Shown piece by piece: positions 23,927 through 36,959 of a DNA stretch of 64,000 nt. The stretch is from Rotaria macrura (lineage: Eukaryota; Rotifera; Eurotatoria; Philodinida; Philodinidae). Every line of letters starts with the position of its first letter. The stretch's first letter is position 1. The stretch lies in contig OENT01000120.1 in NCBI GenBank assembly GCA_900239685.1, forward strand, positions 62,001 through 126,000. Reading direction: 5' to 3'. The notes below the pieces were generated by a model. It was not told the origin of the DNA. It saw nothing but the letters and a program-made list of their open reading frames with translations, and ran no database searches. A program made the position numbers and the translations under genes.

Positions 23927-24492
23927 CTTAGTTGCAGAAAAGATATATTTTCTAAATAATAAGAATTCTTGCATGTATCTGTAATAAAAATTGATAAACC
24001 TAAACGTTTTCAGTGAATTAAACAAAACAGTTTACTTTATTAGCATTTTTTCAAAAAGAATCTCTATAAAGAGAAATCGAATTATTGTGTCTAAATCACA
24101 TGAAACTAAATTCAGCTGTAGAAAACGATCATTACAAGTTTCTTGAACAGCAGCAACACAAAAACGAATACTACTCTTTATTCTATCTAAAAAGAAACTT
24201 CCATATAAACAGAAGAACAATGATAAAATATCTAAAAAAAACAGAATATTGACAGTCTTTTTAGTTCGTATGGGAAGATGCCAAAAAATACCCACTACAA
24301 CAACCGTTCCTTTCATCCTTTCTTGTTTTTTTGTCGATTAAGCGTAGCATATGGGTCGCAGACATGCTACTTGTTTTTTTCTTTGAAGTAGAGGAAAAAT
24401 CCGATCGAGAAAGTAACAAAAATATCATTCATCGATGTATTCACATTCTTTTCACTTACTCTATTTGATATTCTAACCTGTTGATATTGAAA

Positions 24493-25625
24493 ATGGCAGC
24501 TTTCAACTCACCTCGTCCCACGAAGAATGTAATCGCCGATCCAGGAGATTCCAAATATGTTCAACTTGTTTATGATACATGGACACCTCGATCTCATTTC
24601 ATAGTCTTGCAATACAGACGGCAACAAGACGCCACTGCTGAAGAACTTCAAGCCACTTACGAACTCATCAGTCGTTTCCTTCTTGAAAATGTACAATTCG
24701 ATAGACAAGCCATACTGTCTTTTCATTGTGGACAGTGGTATCAACAGCATACAGGCGAATGGCATGCACATTTATGTGTTCCTAAAGAACCCTACTTGGA
24801 CGAAGCCAGAGCTAAGGTAGCTCAGTTCATTTTATTGATGAAGTCTACATGATTTGAGGATTCTAATAGCTGGACCAAAAACTGAGTCGACATAATTCAT
24901 TTGATCATAAATATTCGAATAAAGTAAACTCTTTTTTTCAGTTTTTTAATGCTTTTGTGATTTCCTTTCATTCCGTTCGAGAGTTATCTTAAATTTACAG
25001 AGAAAATTTCAATTAAATGCGTTAACAACATGGAAAACTAAAGTTGTATAGTTGATTTGTTTAGATCCCAATTGGAAAAAACAGGCAATGGAGTGGTGCA
25101 AAGAGCGTAGACAAAGGAGTAAATAACTGGTACAGAAAAATGAAGGAAGATTGTATGAAATACAAAAAAGAATGCCTTCGGAAAAACGTATCAGGTCAGA
25201 CTTCCGTAGAGAGTATTGATCTTTCAATGCTCGATGCATATTCAAAAGCATTCAAACTGGCCTGGACAAGTCCAGCACCACGTATTGGCGTTATTGCTTT
25301 ATTTCCCGATACTTTGACACTGGCCTCTCTCTATAAGTTCATGTCAGAGATTCGCATTGGTGCAGAAAAAGAATTGAGTCAACGAGACAGAAGTTTCACT
25401 AATTTTGGTTGTCATGTCTGTTTATATGTTCATGGTCAATTAGACACGGCTGTCACATGTAGGAAAGGTCAAGTTTTGACAGAAAGTGGAAGAATAGGGA
25501 CGAATTCGAACATTGTTGGATATATTCAAATGGATGAGTCACAATATGCTCAATGGTTACCAAGTAATCTAAGACAAATATGGATGGATGAATTCAGACG
25601 GGCTGATCATTTAGTTGAAACATGA
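24493..25625 (+). CDS. HIT-like domain protein of unknown function
   Basis: Two exons, 24493-24816 and 25065-25625, join in phase 0 (donor AAG/GTAGCT, acceptor TTTAG) to give 294 residues. The first ATG of the frame is at 24493. The N-terminal 105 residues resemble the histidine-triad-like fold: SHFIVLQYRR early, then SFHCGQWYQQ and EWHAHLCVPKEPYL. The latter matches H-x-H-x but has Cys where HIT hydrolases have the third His, so nucleotide hydrolase activity is uncertain. The C-terminal half (CHVCLYVHGQL, MDESQYAQWLPSNLRQIW) is not recognised. If the donor at 24817 is not used, the first exon reads to a stop at 24852 (119 residues) and meets an AATAAA at 24918, so a short product or a separate gene is possible. 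A second AATAAA lies at 25738-25743. Isolated, with no same-strand neighbour within 5 kb. Confidence 0.65.
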
Positions 25626-25737
25626 TTCCGAAAATCCAGTCATTTCACTAGAACTTTTTTATTTACAGTACTGTATCTTACTATTTAATCTAAGAATACT
25701 GTGTATATCATTTTCATCATTAATTATTTTAATTCAG

Positions 25738-25743
25738 AATAAA
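25738..25743 (+). terminator. Poly(A) signal of the HIT-like gene
   Basis: AATAAA 113 bp after the stop codon at 25625. Confidence 0.5.
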
Positions 25744-28700
25744 AGTACCTGGGGTAGGATTTAAATTTTTCTTTTCGACTGAAAAAGACACATCAATAAA
25801 AATGTCTTCTAGGGGCTAGTGTGCATCAAATCACATCCATTCTACAACTGCATAGTATTTGCATGAAGTTTTGAAGGTCATGAAAATATCTGTTGGTTGA
25901 TAAATTTCTTACAGTTTGAGTGTTGTGGAAACAACTTTTTCGGTTTCCGTTTCCTGATCCCGTGAGGTTTTCATAAGTTATATTTGTTTGTCATATTCTC
26001 TATTCCAAAACGAAAACTCACATCATCGAATATTATCTTCTCGCTTAATTACATTTCTCACAATGTTTCATATTGAATGAACAGCGTAAATAACATACAG
26101 TAAACGATAGATTTTAATGCATATAGAAGTAGAACAAACACGTTTTCGGCAATGGGAACGTTTGATATCATTTCCGTGTTTCTCTTATCGATTATAACAG
26201 AAAACGGGACGTGAAAAGTCATTCACGCAGAACTCTACTTACCACACTGCATCAATTTCCTAAAGAAGACGAACTAGTGTCGTATGCTGCTCAGCTGAAT
26301 TTTTCATTTGCATTTCATGCATCCCTCGCATACATTACACATGTTTTTATAAGTAATCGGGACAAAGAGTACGACAAAACAAGCGTATGTCAAGAATAGT
26401 AAGCTAATCATTAGCATAGTTTACAAGAATGCATGGCATCAGAAAGATTGATAATTGAGAAATAGTGCAAATGGGAGACGGATTCATGAAATAAAAGTAA
26501 AATAGCACAATGAATATTTAATTTAAACAAGCAGTGCACTAAATTGGATGCGTCACAAATACAAGAGTGCTTTTGGATAGAGTGAGCACAATAAATTTAA
26601 CAATCAACAGTTTTTTCCCCCAAAACATCATCTTTTTAGATCTTTCAGTTGGACTCCTGAACATAGTCGATTCAATCAATCACATTGCTAACTTCTTTCC
26701 GTCAAACCTTGACTATCACTGTCATCGTTCGTGGAAACTTGATTTTAGGACATTGTTTCTATAAATAGAAAGGTTTCAAATGGAAACAGAATATTAGCAA
26801 CCTGTACTTCTTCCAAGCAAACTTCACATCGCTGAATTATATCGATTTTCAAGTTTCAACATTGTTCGTGTCATGGTCTGGTGACTTCATCTCTGATAAC
26901 AGAATACTTACTTGTGCGATGCATGTTATGACCAATGGATGGATAATAATTGATATTACATAGTTCGGTGTTACCTCACAGGAAATTGTTTTGCATAGTA
27001 CATAGTTGACATATATTTTAAAAACATTTCTTGATTAAGAAAGTAGCGTGAAATGCATAGTCGGATACAAACAGTTGATAAAGCTTAAATGAAAATTCGC
27101 TTATCCATGTTGTTTCATTAAGAATTCCAGTTGGAAAATAAACAACTCTTCTCAGCAACATTGGTTTATTTCAGTAGTCGTTAATATCTACAGTAAGGGG
27201 CTTATGCATCGTTTATGGTTCAGTTTAACAACAATAGATGATTTTAAAGAGCTTCTTCGTCTGAAATTCGAATTTATTATTCGAAAGAGTTCAAAAACTA
27301 TTGAAAAATAATCATTATTTCATTATGTGTTGTATTCATTGAACTTTATTTTGTAAAACTATATTTGAGAAAAAACCTAACACAAGACTATGATTAACTG
27401 GGAGTCTCTGACTAGTGAGAACGACTCAATGACTTTCATAAAAGCATTGATGACCTTTCCGAATTCGATTCTGTCAGATTTGCAAGACTCGAAAGTAGTC
27501 AGCCACTTTTATCTAAAACAACGGGCAGTAGTGAATTCGAAATAATACCGAATGATACAGTTCATGTATTCTTCTAATATACAGTTTGCAATAAACACGT
27601 TAAGTAGTCCGAGTCTATCTATTGAAAAAATTTTCTTTTATTCATCGTTTTACATGAGAATTCTTATCGACACCGTGTTGTGAAAAGATAATATTTCAAT
27701 GCACATGCAATTATGATATTAGAATAAATCTTCCAAATACAACATTCGATGATGAACAAGAGTTGTTGTTAATAGTATTATTTCAACGTTCTCGTAAAAG
27801 GATATCTTACTCAACCTAAAAGTCTATCTATCGTTTGTTTTCTACATCAAGTAATGTGCGATTTCTACGAAAATTATAAGTACGTACTGTCATAACTCTT
27901 CATTAACAAAAAAAATTCAACATTTTTTCTAATATTTCTTCTTCTAAGTCATGGAAAATAGTTTAGTTTCGTAGTACTCCAAAAATATTTTATCTTGATT
28001 AAATATCTTTATCTCCTCTCGAAAGATTCTTTTTCTAGTAGCAATGATCCATCAATCGATGTATCGAAAAACAAATTAATATAATCATTTGCCTATGTGT
28101 TTTTTCTTCTTCTTATTTTCACTAGTCGTTTCTAAATGAAAGACAAAAAACACTGATTATCAGTTGCTTTAATCATCGTGATGATTTAACTGTTGCTTGT
28201 TCTGATTTTAGTAGAAAACACTTAATCACAGATACAAAAAAATAAATTTCTATCAGTGCTGTATACCTATGATCCATGTTAACTATTTCGTTGTAACACA
28301 GAACTATTTTGCAGTTATCGCTTCGTATTGAGCTTGTGGACGTATGGGTATCGATGCTAGCGTGATAAGTGAGTAAAGAAATATCGTCAAGTTATACGAT
28401 CGCTCACAAATTCACTTAAGTCAACGCAATCGTTGAAAATAATAATGTCGTCTATCAAATTACGTATTTCATATAACCAAAGATTATAATATCAGAAACA
28501 CTTTTATTCCATTGTTTTTTCATATGAATCATACATCAACGTTCAATAATTTTGTCAATAAAAAAACTAACCTACAGAATATTTGTTTATGCTATTCTTC
28601 ATAAGACTTTGCCATACTTCGTTTCATCTAGTATTTCATATGGAAATAGATTAGTTCAAAATCATATGTCATAAACTTAGAAATCACTGATACGTAATTA

Positions 28701-29313
28701 CACTGATATCTAGTCAAGATATCTTCAAACTCATGTCTATACATCATCTCTCTTTACATTAGTAAACATAAGTTCAATATTATTCGTTCTTTGCACTTGG
28801 ATTTTTTGTTTTCTTCTACTGACGTCTGTAAAGCATTACGGACAAAAATAGTCTTGATTATTGAATTGTGCTTGTTCGGCGTGATTGATTAGAATATTGA
28901 AAGTTGATTTCATAAGTCTACAGATCAATGGTTTTAACGGAAATACATATTCTAAATCATAAAAGTGAAAGTCCTGTCGTGTGATTGATCGAATAGCAAA
29001 TCTTAATTTAGTTACAATCAATATTTTTCCCAAGTAATTATTCGTTCGCTATTATTAGGTCACGTAATTCAAATCTTTTCCATTGACCGCAAAGTACATT
29101 ACCTGCTGTTACAATGATCAACCAGTAAGAATTATTTTTACTGACAATGATTACCAAATTGCTTTTTCTAATTGATAATCCTATCAGATAGAATTTCATA
29201 TAACAATCGTTATCGTCAATCAAAGACATAGTCAGAAATGTATTGGAAAATCTTTCATGGTTGATTACTTCGAGATTTTCAAAAGTTAATATAAACTACT
29301 GTATAATCAAATG

Positions 29314-29331
29314 TATATATATATATATATT
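29314..29331. repeat. (AT)n microsatellite
   Basis: Nine AT dinucleotides in intergenic DNA. Confidence 0.9.
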
Positions 29332-30673
29332 CAAGGATAGAAAATCAAAATTTAGAGCTTCCTTCTATTGTAGAGTTAGATGAATTTCGATGCTTTTAGA
29401 TCAATCGAAATATTTCTTAATGAAACTCAGATAGAAACAACGCAATAATTTTATCATATACAATAGGAAATACAAAGTATTTTACCATAAATAGATAACT
29501 TTATTTTGTCTAATTTCTTATTTGTTTTTGTTCTATATGATCAATTACAATTCGAACAATAACAAGAGGTGAAAACTAAAAAAGTGAATGAATTGTAAAT
29601 ATACAATGCTTGATACAAACAGCGATGATATGAACAGTACGTAAGGAATTATTTGTTTTGAAAGTTATTTTTTGTATGATCGATAGGCTACTATTGGATG
29701 ATAACCAGTAAAAGTCTTTCCTGGATGTTTGCTCTAAAATCATCAGAAAGAATAGAAGTTATATTCAAATCATAATTCCACTTAAAATTATTTAACAAAT
29801 TTTTGAAGCTACGCAAACAATTTAAATATTTATCGTCGATATTTTCTGCAATGAACAATAGTACTACAAGAATTAACACATACAATGAATTAACTTCGTG
29901 ATTTCAATTCTACATGACACAAAATATCGAGATTAGAAAATCTTACAATTCTACATTGAATATTTTGCAAGTGTAGTCAATAAAAAATGTCATAGTTAGA
30001 TGAGAAAAAGAAAGAATGTGTGATCGTTGGGAATTTATAAAATTATTGTTCTTCATTACAATAGCATAGTACATTCAACGATTTACTTTTAAATGTGAAT
30101 ATTCCGTAGATAATAAATTTGAGTGTATTCAATTTCTTTGTCATAAATCGTTTTCGTAAGGTGGTAATACTATTGTTCAATAGTCTCAGCAATATTTTTT
30201 TATTTACAATCAACACGACAACGATGTTCTCAATCGAGCAATGCATTATACATTTTTAGGGATTAGGCAACGGGTGATCTCATCTTATCACATTCGATTG
30301 TAGTTAAATACATTTGAACTTTCACAAGCATGATTGTATCAATATAGTTCAATAATATCTATGACTATTCTATGTTAGATTTTAGTACGGTACTATTTAA
30401 TATAAAATTCATCACACTTGAAATGAACTAGATGTTCTTGATTTCGATCTTCTAAGTACTTCAATATCACTTGACGTGTGATTATATTAAAAAAAATCAA
30501 ATAGTTTCATAGACATGATATTGACTATGTGTCGAATATATCTTGCAAAGTCTCAAGTCTCATATTCTGAACAAGCATATTATTTTTCACAACAGCAAGT
30601 ATCCCCGCTCCAATATCTCTTTACTCATCAATAAAAGAAAAGACTGAAACCTTGTTTTTTGTTTCAAATATTC

Positions 30674-33420
30674 TTATTTAATTCGTTTTACTTTGTTAGT
30701 AATCAATGTTGAATGTCCAGTATTGGTTGAATAATTTGAAAATGCTGAAGCACCCGCTATTCTTGGTAGAAAAGGCATCGGGCCATTTTTAGCAGATTGC
30801 AAAGTTGGTGAGAGATGAGGTAAACCATCTCCTCCCACTGTTGATAGACTACTATAATAAGGCTGAGATGGATTGTGTTGAGAAAAATGATAATTTGAAA
30901 TGGTAGATTTGGTTTTTGTGTTATATTTATTTTGCGTAGAACTTTTTTTTGCTGATGGACCTTGAGCACGACTATCAATTAATGATTGAGCTTTTGTCGG
31001 AGGATTAAGAAACTAAAAAAAAAGAAGCAATGAATTTATTGATGAAAGAAAACGAGATGCGACAGGGCCTACTCGTTTGAAATCAGCTTTTGGTACTTGT
31101 GGATTAACTGCAGATGAATTATAGATATGTGATCTTGGTGATGTACTTTGCTCGTCAGCACTCGATTGACTACTACTAGAATCAGATCGTATATAACGAT
31201 CTTCACTTGTTTTTGTTACTCGGAGACTAGCAGCCCATGGACTATTTCCTGTATTTTGCATTCGTTCGTTTTCTTGAGTTCTAAAATTGAAAGTGAGTTC
31301 ATCTTTCATATGCTTTTCATTTGATTGACCGTCATATTACATACCGCATAGCATCAAAATAAGGATGATGAAGAGCTTGTACACCCGAAATACGATGTTC
31401 CGGATCATATACACATAATTGATTAATTAAATCGATTGCATCCGATGAACTATGCGTTAGATAACGAGCAATACCTGTACCACGACGAGGTGGAAAATTA
31501 AAATCGACTGCCGAATTTCGACTAAGAAAGAAATATTGATTTATTTCCTATTAAAAAAATTATTTTCAATTATTATTTAAATCATCGTAAATCTCATAGA
31601 GCAAAATTTATAAAATACTTGAAGTGGTGGTTAAGTATTATCCTTTAATGAAGCAGATTACAAAACACATGATATAAAAGAAGTGGATCTGATAGCAATA
31701 GCTAGTGACTGAAACTTACTAACAACACAGATCTTAGATCTGTTGATTAATTAATTTTATTGACTTTAAGTAATTCTAGTACCTGATCGCGAAAATTTCT
31801 AGCTGACTTGTATATTCTTTTTATTGTTTATCAACATAATATCAAGTAAACTTTACCAATGAAAACTATATATAAAAGATTAAAAATAATAGAATTAAGT
31901 ATATAACAAATTTTTGAAACGGATAAAACATTTTACAAAGACAATAGATGTATATATATATATATATATATATATGATACAAGATTCCAGAACAAAATCA
32001 AAATTTAGTTCTATTAGAAACATTGAAATCGACTAGCGTTCTAGAGTCAATATTGTAATCAATAAAAAGGTAATCATTTAAAAATAAACTTACTGTTGAA
32101 ATTTTTCTAATGTAGCAGGCACTGGTGTACCTAATACATCGTGAATTTTGTTAATTTGATCTATTTCATTACTGCCAGGAAAAAGAGGTCGAAGGGTTAT
32201 TATTTCAAACATTACACAACCTTTAAATTGAATGAACGAAAAAGAAAAAGAAATAGTTTTACACTTGAACTACAATCAATTATTATCTCATATTTACCAG
32301 CAGACCAAATATCCATTTGATTTCGGTAATATCCATCTGTCAACAAACATTCAGGTGCTCGATACCTATTTCATTTAAAAAATTAATTAGATATAATTTA
32401 AAGAGAAAATTTGTTTCTTTTTCTTCTAAACGAGTCATAATATATGAATCAATGTAGACACTTTTATCACACACACGCACACGGCGCTCGCCTCTGTGTC
32501 ACAGCTATAAAACTATTATGCTATGGTCATGATAACCCCACACGGATTACAACAACAAGTTGTTGTTTTCTATAGAATTTACCATCGAGTGGAGATGTAT
32601 TCAGTAAACGGTTGTTTCGATTGAGTTTGTCGACAAGATCCAAAATCAGCTAATTTTAAAACGTCATCTTTAATAAGAATATTTTCTGGTTTAACCTATA
32701 AATACTTGTCAAATGAAAAGCTTTTTAACATTAATTATTTAAAACTTACGTCTCTATGAAAGAATGAATGTCTATTTAAGACAAAAAGAAACAAAACATA
32801 TTTCTTCATAAAAACATGAAATTTTCTTTTTCCTCATGTTACCTATGAAGATACTCGAGAGCTTTAAGTAGTTGATACATGAATTTGCATACAGTTTCAC
32901 TTGGTAGTAATCGTTGTCGACCACGAATATATTCATACAAATTCATAGTCATCAATTCAAATATTAAACAAAGAGTGCCCGATCGTTTATCACTAATGAA
33001 TATTAATTTTTAGACGTTATATTTTTAAGAGAAGAAAATAAGAAAAACGAGCAACTTACAAAATGATTTCACGTAGAAAAATTATATTTGGATGACCATT
33101 TAGTTGTTTAAGTACACGAATTTCACGTATCTGTTGAATTTCATCCATGCTTTAAATAATGAAATAGAAAACAATAGAAGAAAATCCAAGTGAATCTTCT
33201 AATATATGACATATTACCTTTTGTATAACTGTTTCATTTTTTTAGCTGCCCAGAATGTTCCATCACGTACATTTTGACATTTCAATACTTCGGAAAAGGT
33301 ACCTTCACCTTTTTTACCTAGTATTCGATACTCTGTAAACGATGAGAAAAATAAAAAGAGAAATCAAGTAAATCATTAAAAAAGTATTCGAAAAATTTCG
33401 CTTTCTTTCTTACTTTCCAT
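30674..33420 (-). CDS. MOK: MOK-type serine/threonine protein kinase
   Basis: Eleven exons on the complement, in reading order: 33414-33420, 33218-33332, 33060-33149, 32843-32992, 32750-32771, 32583-32695, 32298-32365, 32094-32220, 31345-31521, 31073-31280, 30674-31012. All phases agree and give 471 residues. The kinase domain spans about 4-290: Gly loop [11 protein letters not shown] (8-18), ATP lysine K33, HRD (126-128), DFG (145-147) and activation motif TEY (159-161) in [25 protein letters not shown] and [20 protein letters not shown] match the MAK/ICK/MOK branch, and EGTFSEV, NILIK and LTDG make MOK the best fit. The Ser-rich tail (about 290-471) is variable, as in the family. Known: this kinase branch regulates cilium length and intraflagellar transport. 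The first coding exon is only 7 nt and exon 5 only 22 nt. All catalytic residues are present. Confidence 0.92.
31522..32093 (-). other. Long intron of MOK with (AT)n tract
   Basis: 572-nt intron between two kinase-domain exons. It holds an (AT)n tract at 31951-31975 and otherwise shows no coding or RNA feature. Other MOK introns here are mostly under 100 nt, apart from that at 32366-32582. Confidence 0.75.
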
Positions 33421-33493
33421 TGAAGTTAATGATCACCGGTAATTAAAACTTAGGACTAAAAAATTACCATTCATAATCTATAGTATGTATGTT

Positions 33494-33513
33494 TATATAT
33501 ATATATATATATA
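33494..33513. repeat. (AT)n microsatellite
   Basis: AT dinucleotide tract about 75 bp upstream of the MOK start codon, within the likely promoter or 5' UTR. Confidence 0.9.
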
Positions 33514-36144
33514 AGGATATATAAATATAGGTATATGTGTGTATACACATATGGATCCAAAACAGAAAACGATTTTTTCTTCTATTTTCAATGCTAATGT
33601 TCGAGTGTTTGAAGCTTTATAAATGCTGCGTATGTTATATTTTCTTTTTCAATTGAGACAAGTGAAAATTTATAAAAATCGTTGCAGGACAGAAGAAAAA
33701 AAAAAGAAGAGGGAAGAAAAAAATGTTCGAGTACTTCACTCATATAAACATAACAAGAAATTTGCTATGCTTCTAAAAGAAGAATAGCATGTTCATACAT
33801 ATGAAAAAATGTCTCTCGTTCATTTTAAATTTTACACCTTTTAGTCAGTCAATATGGTTTCATTTTTTTTTTGTGCTCGTACATATTTACTTCACAACTA
33901 ACTATTCAATGAGGATTAGATCGATTTACAAGTATTTATCTACTTTTAAGAAAAAAGAAGTAGACTCAACGCTCGTATTTGTTCGTTCTTCTTTTGCATT
34001 CAAACATGAATTGTGTCGTTACTAGGGTAACAACAGTCCTTTTGTTATTCTTGAATATAATGCATAGGTGCAACGTTTGAAGAGAATGAAAGGTGTTGCT
34101 CAAGATAATATTGAGTTTCATATTACTTCTAATAGAAAAAAAAGAAACTAGGTCGAAATCAATTTGAAGAAAACACAAATCGGATAATAAGAAATTCATT
34201 AAAGTTTGACATCAAGTTTTTTTTTCATTTAATCTTTCAGATGTGATTGAGATTATGTTTGTTTTCTTTTTTGCTAAGATAGGAAATATTTCTGTTCGTT
34301 TCAACACTATGAAGTCTTCCGAACAAAAGAAATACTTATGTGTTTTTTGAATATATACGAATAATATTATGAATTCGTTTCTATTCATAAATATGATTAT
34401 GTCATAGAAGAGAAAAGAATTTTAAATATAATTTTCTTGTAAGGATTCTGTTTGTCTGAACTGAACGCCAAGACTCGACTTTTGATTGTCGCCATCTGAC
34501 CCTGATTATAGTATGCATGATGAACACATATAAATGTCATCTATTTACAATGTATTAAGCATGATAATACAAACTGATGCAAAATAAACATGACATAGCA
34601 TTACTATGAAATTCAACTAATAACTATTTCACACATATAATTGTGATAAATCTTTTCTTCTGTGAAATATTTTAATAGGAATGAATCCTGGCTATTGTTT
34701 TTGCCGGTTTCTATAACAAAAGTCGATGATGATTTCCATGTATACTTCGAAAAAAAACTCAAGATCACCTCTGGTGCAACCATTCGAATTCAACTTTATC
34801 AATTAGAGGATTGTTCGAATCCATATATAAAAGAATGAATAGGTTCATTGGAGTGTAAAATGATGTATGCATTCGATATAAATTTCACATGAGAGTTTTC
34901 AAGTATTCAAGAGATTTTATACATGTACCTAATGCATTCCTTGATTTAACAAGTCGTCTTTACATCATAAATTCATTGTTTTTGAGTTCCTTTTTTATAT
35001 AAAAATGAAATTTTAATAAAACCAAAATTTTCTTTTTTGTTCTTTTAACTTAAAATAATTTTCTTTTGAAAAGTTCGCATGAACTCAACGAGTTGAATTG
35101 TTTCTTCGAAAATTAATACCATTACAAATGACTTATGCACATACTATCTAGAACGCGATGACCTTTTTAGCGTTCAATCATATTTGATTTAATTGCTTCA
35201 TTAGAAAATAAAGATTCCAAACATTTGTTTGGTATATGTCATCCATGAGAAAATTCTTAATGGAATATTTACATCATTTCGATATTCTTTATTGATAGTA
35301 TTTACATAGAAACCATTCGATTGATCGATTATTTCGTAAATAAAACGGCGATTTCTTAATCAGATAGTTCATTGATTACTTTTAAACTATTTTATCGTTT
35401 TATGGAATAGTTTATCTGATATACAATACAGATTCTAAAATAGATCAAGAAAATCTATGGCAGTACTTGAAAACTACTTGGTCCTTTTTCTTCCATACGG
35501 AAATGTAGATAGCGTATAGTACATTGATCTGTGATCTATTAGTGAGTTTTATAATTAAATGTGATTGCTATCGATTTATTTCTATTGTTTTGAACAATAT
35601 GTTTGAAATCGTCTCTAAAGGACATTCGACCGAGGAGATTAAACTTCATCTGCAAGATTTTCGATAACTGCGATTAATTACTTTCGATCTTTCCACTATC
35701 AGAGAATGGCTTCCAGTTGTTTCTAATTTAACAGTGCACTATTTTTCTGATTATTGATGATTGCAATCAGTTTTTTCCTTTTGGATTTCAACTAATGAGC
35801 GTTGAATATTTTTGCTTGTATTATGTTAAGTTATACTTTTTGAAATTTTGATATGAATTTACAAATATGATAGAGGATGAATAAATAGATGCACTTTTGA
35901 ATCAATCGAAGTTTATACTGGCTGAACTAAAATTTTTGTTTACAAGTACTGAAAGAATCTTTGAAAAGTCTAAAATTATTACTTTGATCGGAAATTTTTC
36001 TGTTACTCTTTCAAATACTGAAGAAAAATCTGCTCCATAAAATTTACTGTTTGAAAAGATGTTTTACAAAAAAAAAAACAAGTTCATGGCGAAACGCAGA
36101 TAAGTTGACTTATGCAGAAATTAGAATTTAATTCAGTATCTCAT

Positions 36145-36173
36145 TTTATAAAGAGCTGACAGCTCTTTATAAA
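36145..36173. repeat. Perfect 14-bp palindrome, 1-nt spacer
   Basis: Arms 36145-36158 and 36160-36173 are exact reverse complements around a single A at 36159. The arm reads TTTATAAAGAGCTG. It could form a cruciform or a tight hairpin in RNA; function unknown. Confidence 0.9.
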
Positions 36174-36340
36174 GAACTACGATATTCGATAACTCTTAGC
36201 ATATTTAAAAATGGATGAATATAAAATTTTCTAACATCATATTCAGAACGACTACTAAATTCTTGTTGCATTCCATAAGTTATGACTCGTTGTCTGAAAT
36301 AAGCAAACATGTTGTTTCAAAATTTTCGATGTATCCATTA

Positions 36341-36738
36341 AAACATTCTCTTCACTGTTTGAATTCGAGTTTCATCATTGACACGTTGTGATTCCACTAC
36401 AATCCATCGACAAGCATTCGAATCGAACTACGATATAGTAATTATTTACAACTTCTATAACAAGAAAATAAAACAGTATGTTCTCTTATAATTTATTATA
36501 GAAGTTGTATAGCCTTCTTTGAAATTCTTTAGATTGTTACACTATTGAATGAATGAATTCTTTCTCGTGCGATTCTATGCTTTCATGAGTGGCATTTTGA
36601 CAGTGATGAATTCGAAGCAATCAATATGATTGTGTTACTACCTGGATATCGTTTATGAATAATCTCTTTTCGAACTGTAACAAGAGCAAGATCACATGTA
36701 CCTGAAAGTTTCTGTGCACTAGCAAATATAACTGCAAA
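36341..36738 (-). pseudogene. Exon-like fragments, minus strand
   Basis: Complement(36642-36738) is flanked by a strong acceptor (TTTTCTCTCTTAG) and a GTAGTA donor. It is open in two frames, one reading FAVIFASAQKLSGTC and onward. Complement(36341-36427) follows a TATCGTAG acceptor and reads FDSNACRWIVVESQRVNDE before a stop. The more protein-like frame of the first does not join the second in phase. This suggests decay or coincidence. No family is recognised. Confidence 0.2.
36447..36509. repeat. Perfect 14-bp inverted repeat, 35-nt loop
   Basis: Arms 36447-36460 and 36496-36509 are exact reverse complements (TACAACTTCTATAA in the left arm). It lies about 270 bp from the perfect palindrome at 36145-36173. 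No further pairing extends the stem beyond 14 bp. Confidence 0.85.
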
Positions 36739-36959
36739 CTAAGAGAGAAAACAATCAACGAACATCTGATGACAATTCTTCGAGAACATCTCATTTATAA
36801 TGGATGTATCCTTTGATACGATAATAGTAATATGATCAAATTCAATATCATGAATTAGAACAATAGTAAAAGTACCAAAAATATTGTCGTTTAGTTTACG
36901 TGTCTATTCTCTTGTGGATGCATATCTATAACGTGATATTCATTTTGTTTCGAGACAAC

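Larger units (their letters stand above)
25626..30673. other. Gene-poor AT-rich span
   Basis: 5 kb between two convergent genes (HIT-like on +, MOK on -). Holds only short open frames; the minus-strand frames at 28836-29033 and 29038-29229 are adjacent but unsupported by splice phase or family match. An (AT)n tract lies at 29314-29331. No RNA gene or mobile element seen. Confidence 0.6.

Noticed and set aside
28836..29229. Two adjacent minus-strand frames considered as a gene
   Set aside because: No ATG start for the second, no convincing splice pair between them, and composition typical of AT-rich chance frames.
36447..36509. MicroRNA precursor
   Set aside because: Only 14 bp of pairing with no extension; too short for a normal precursor.
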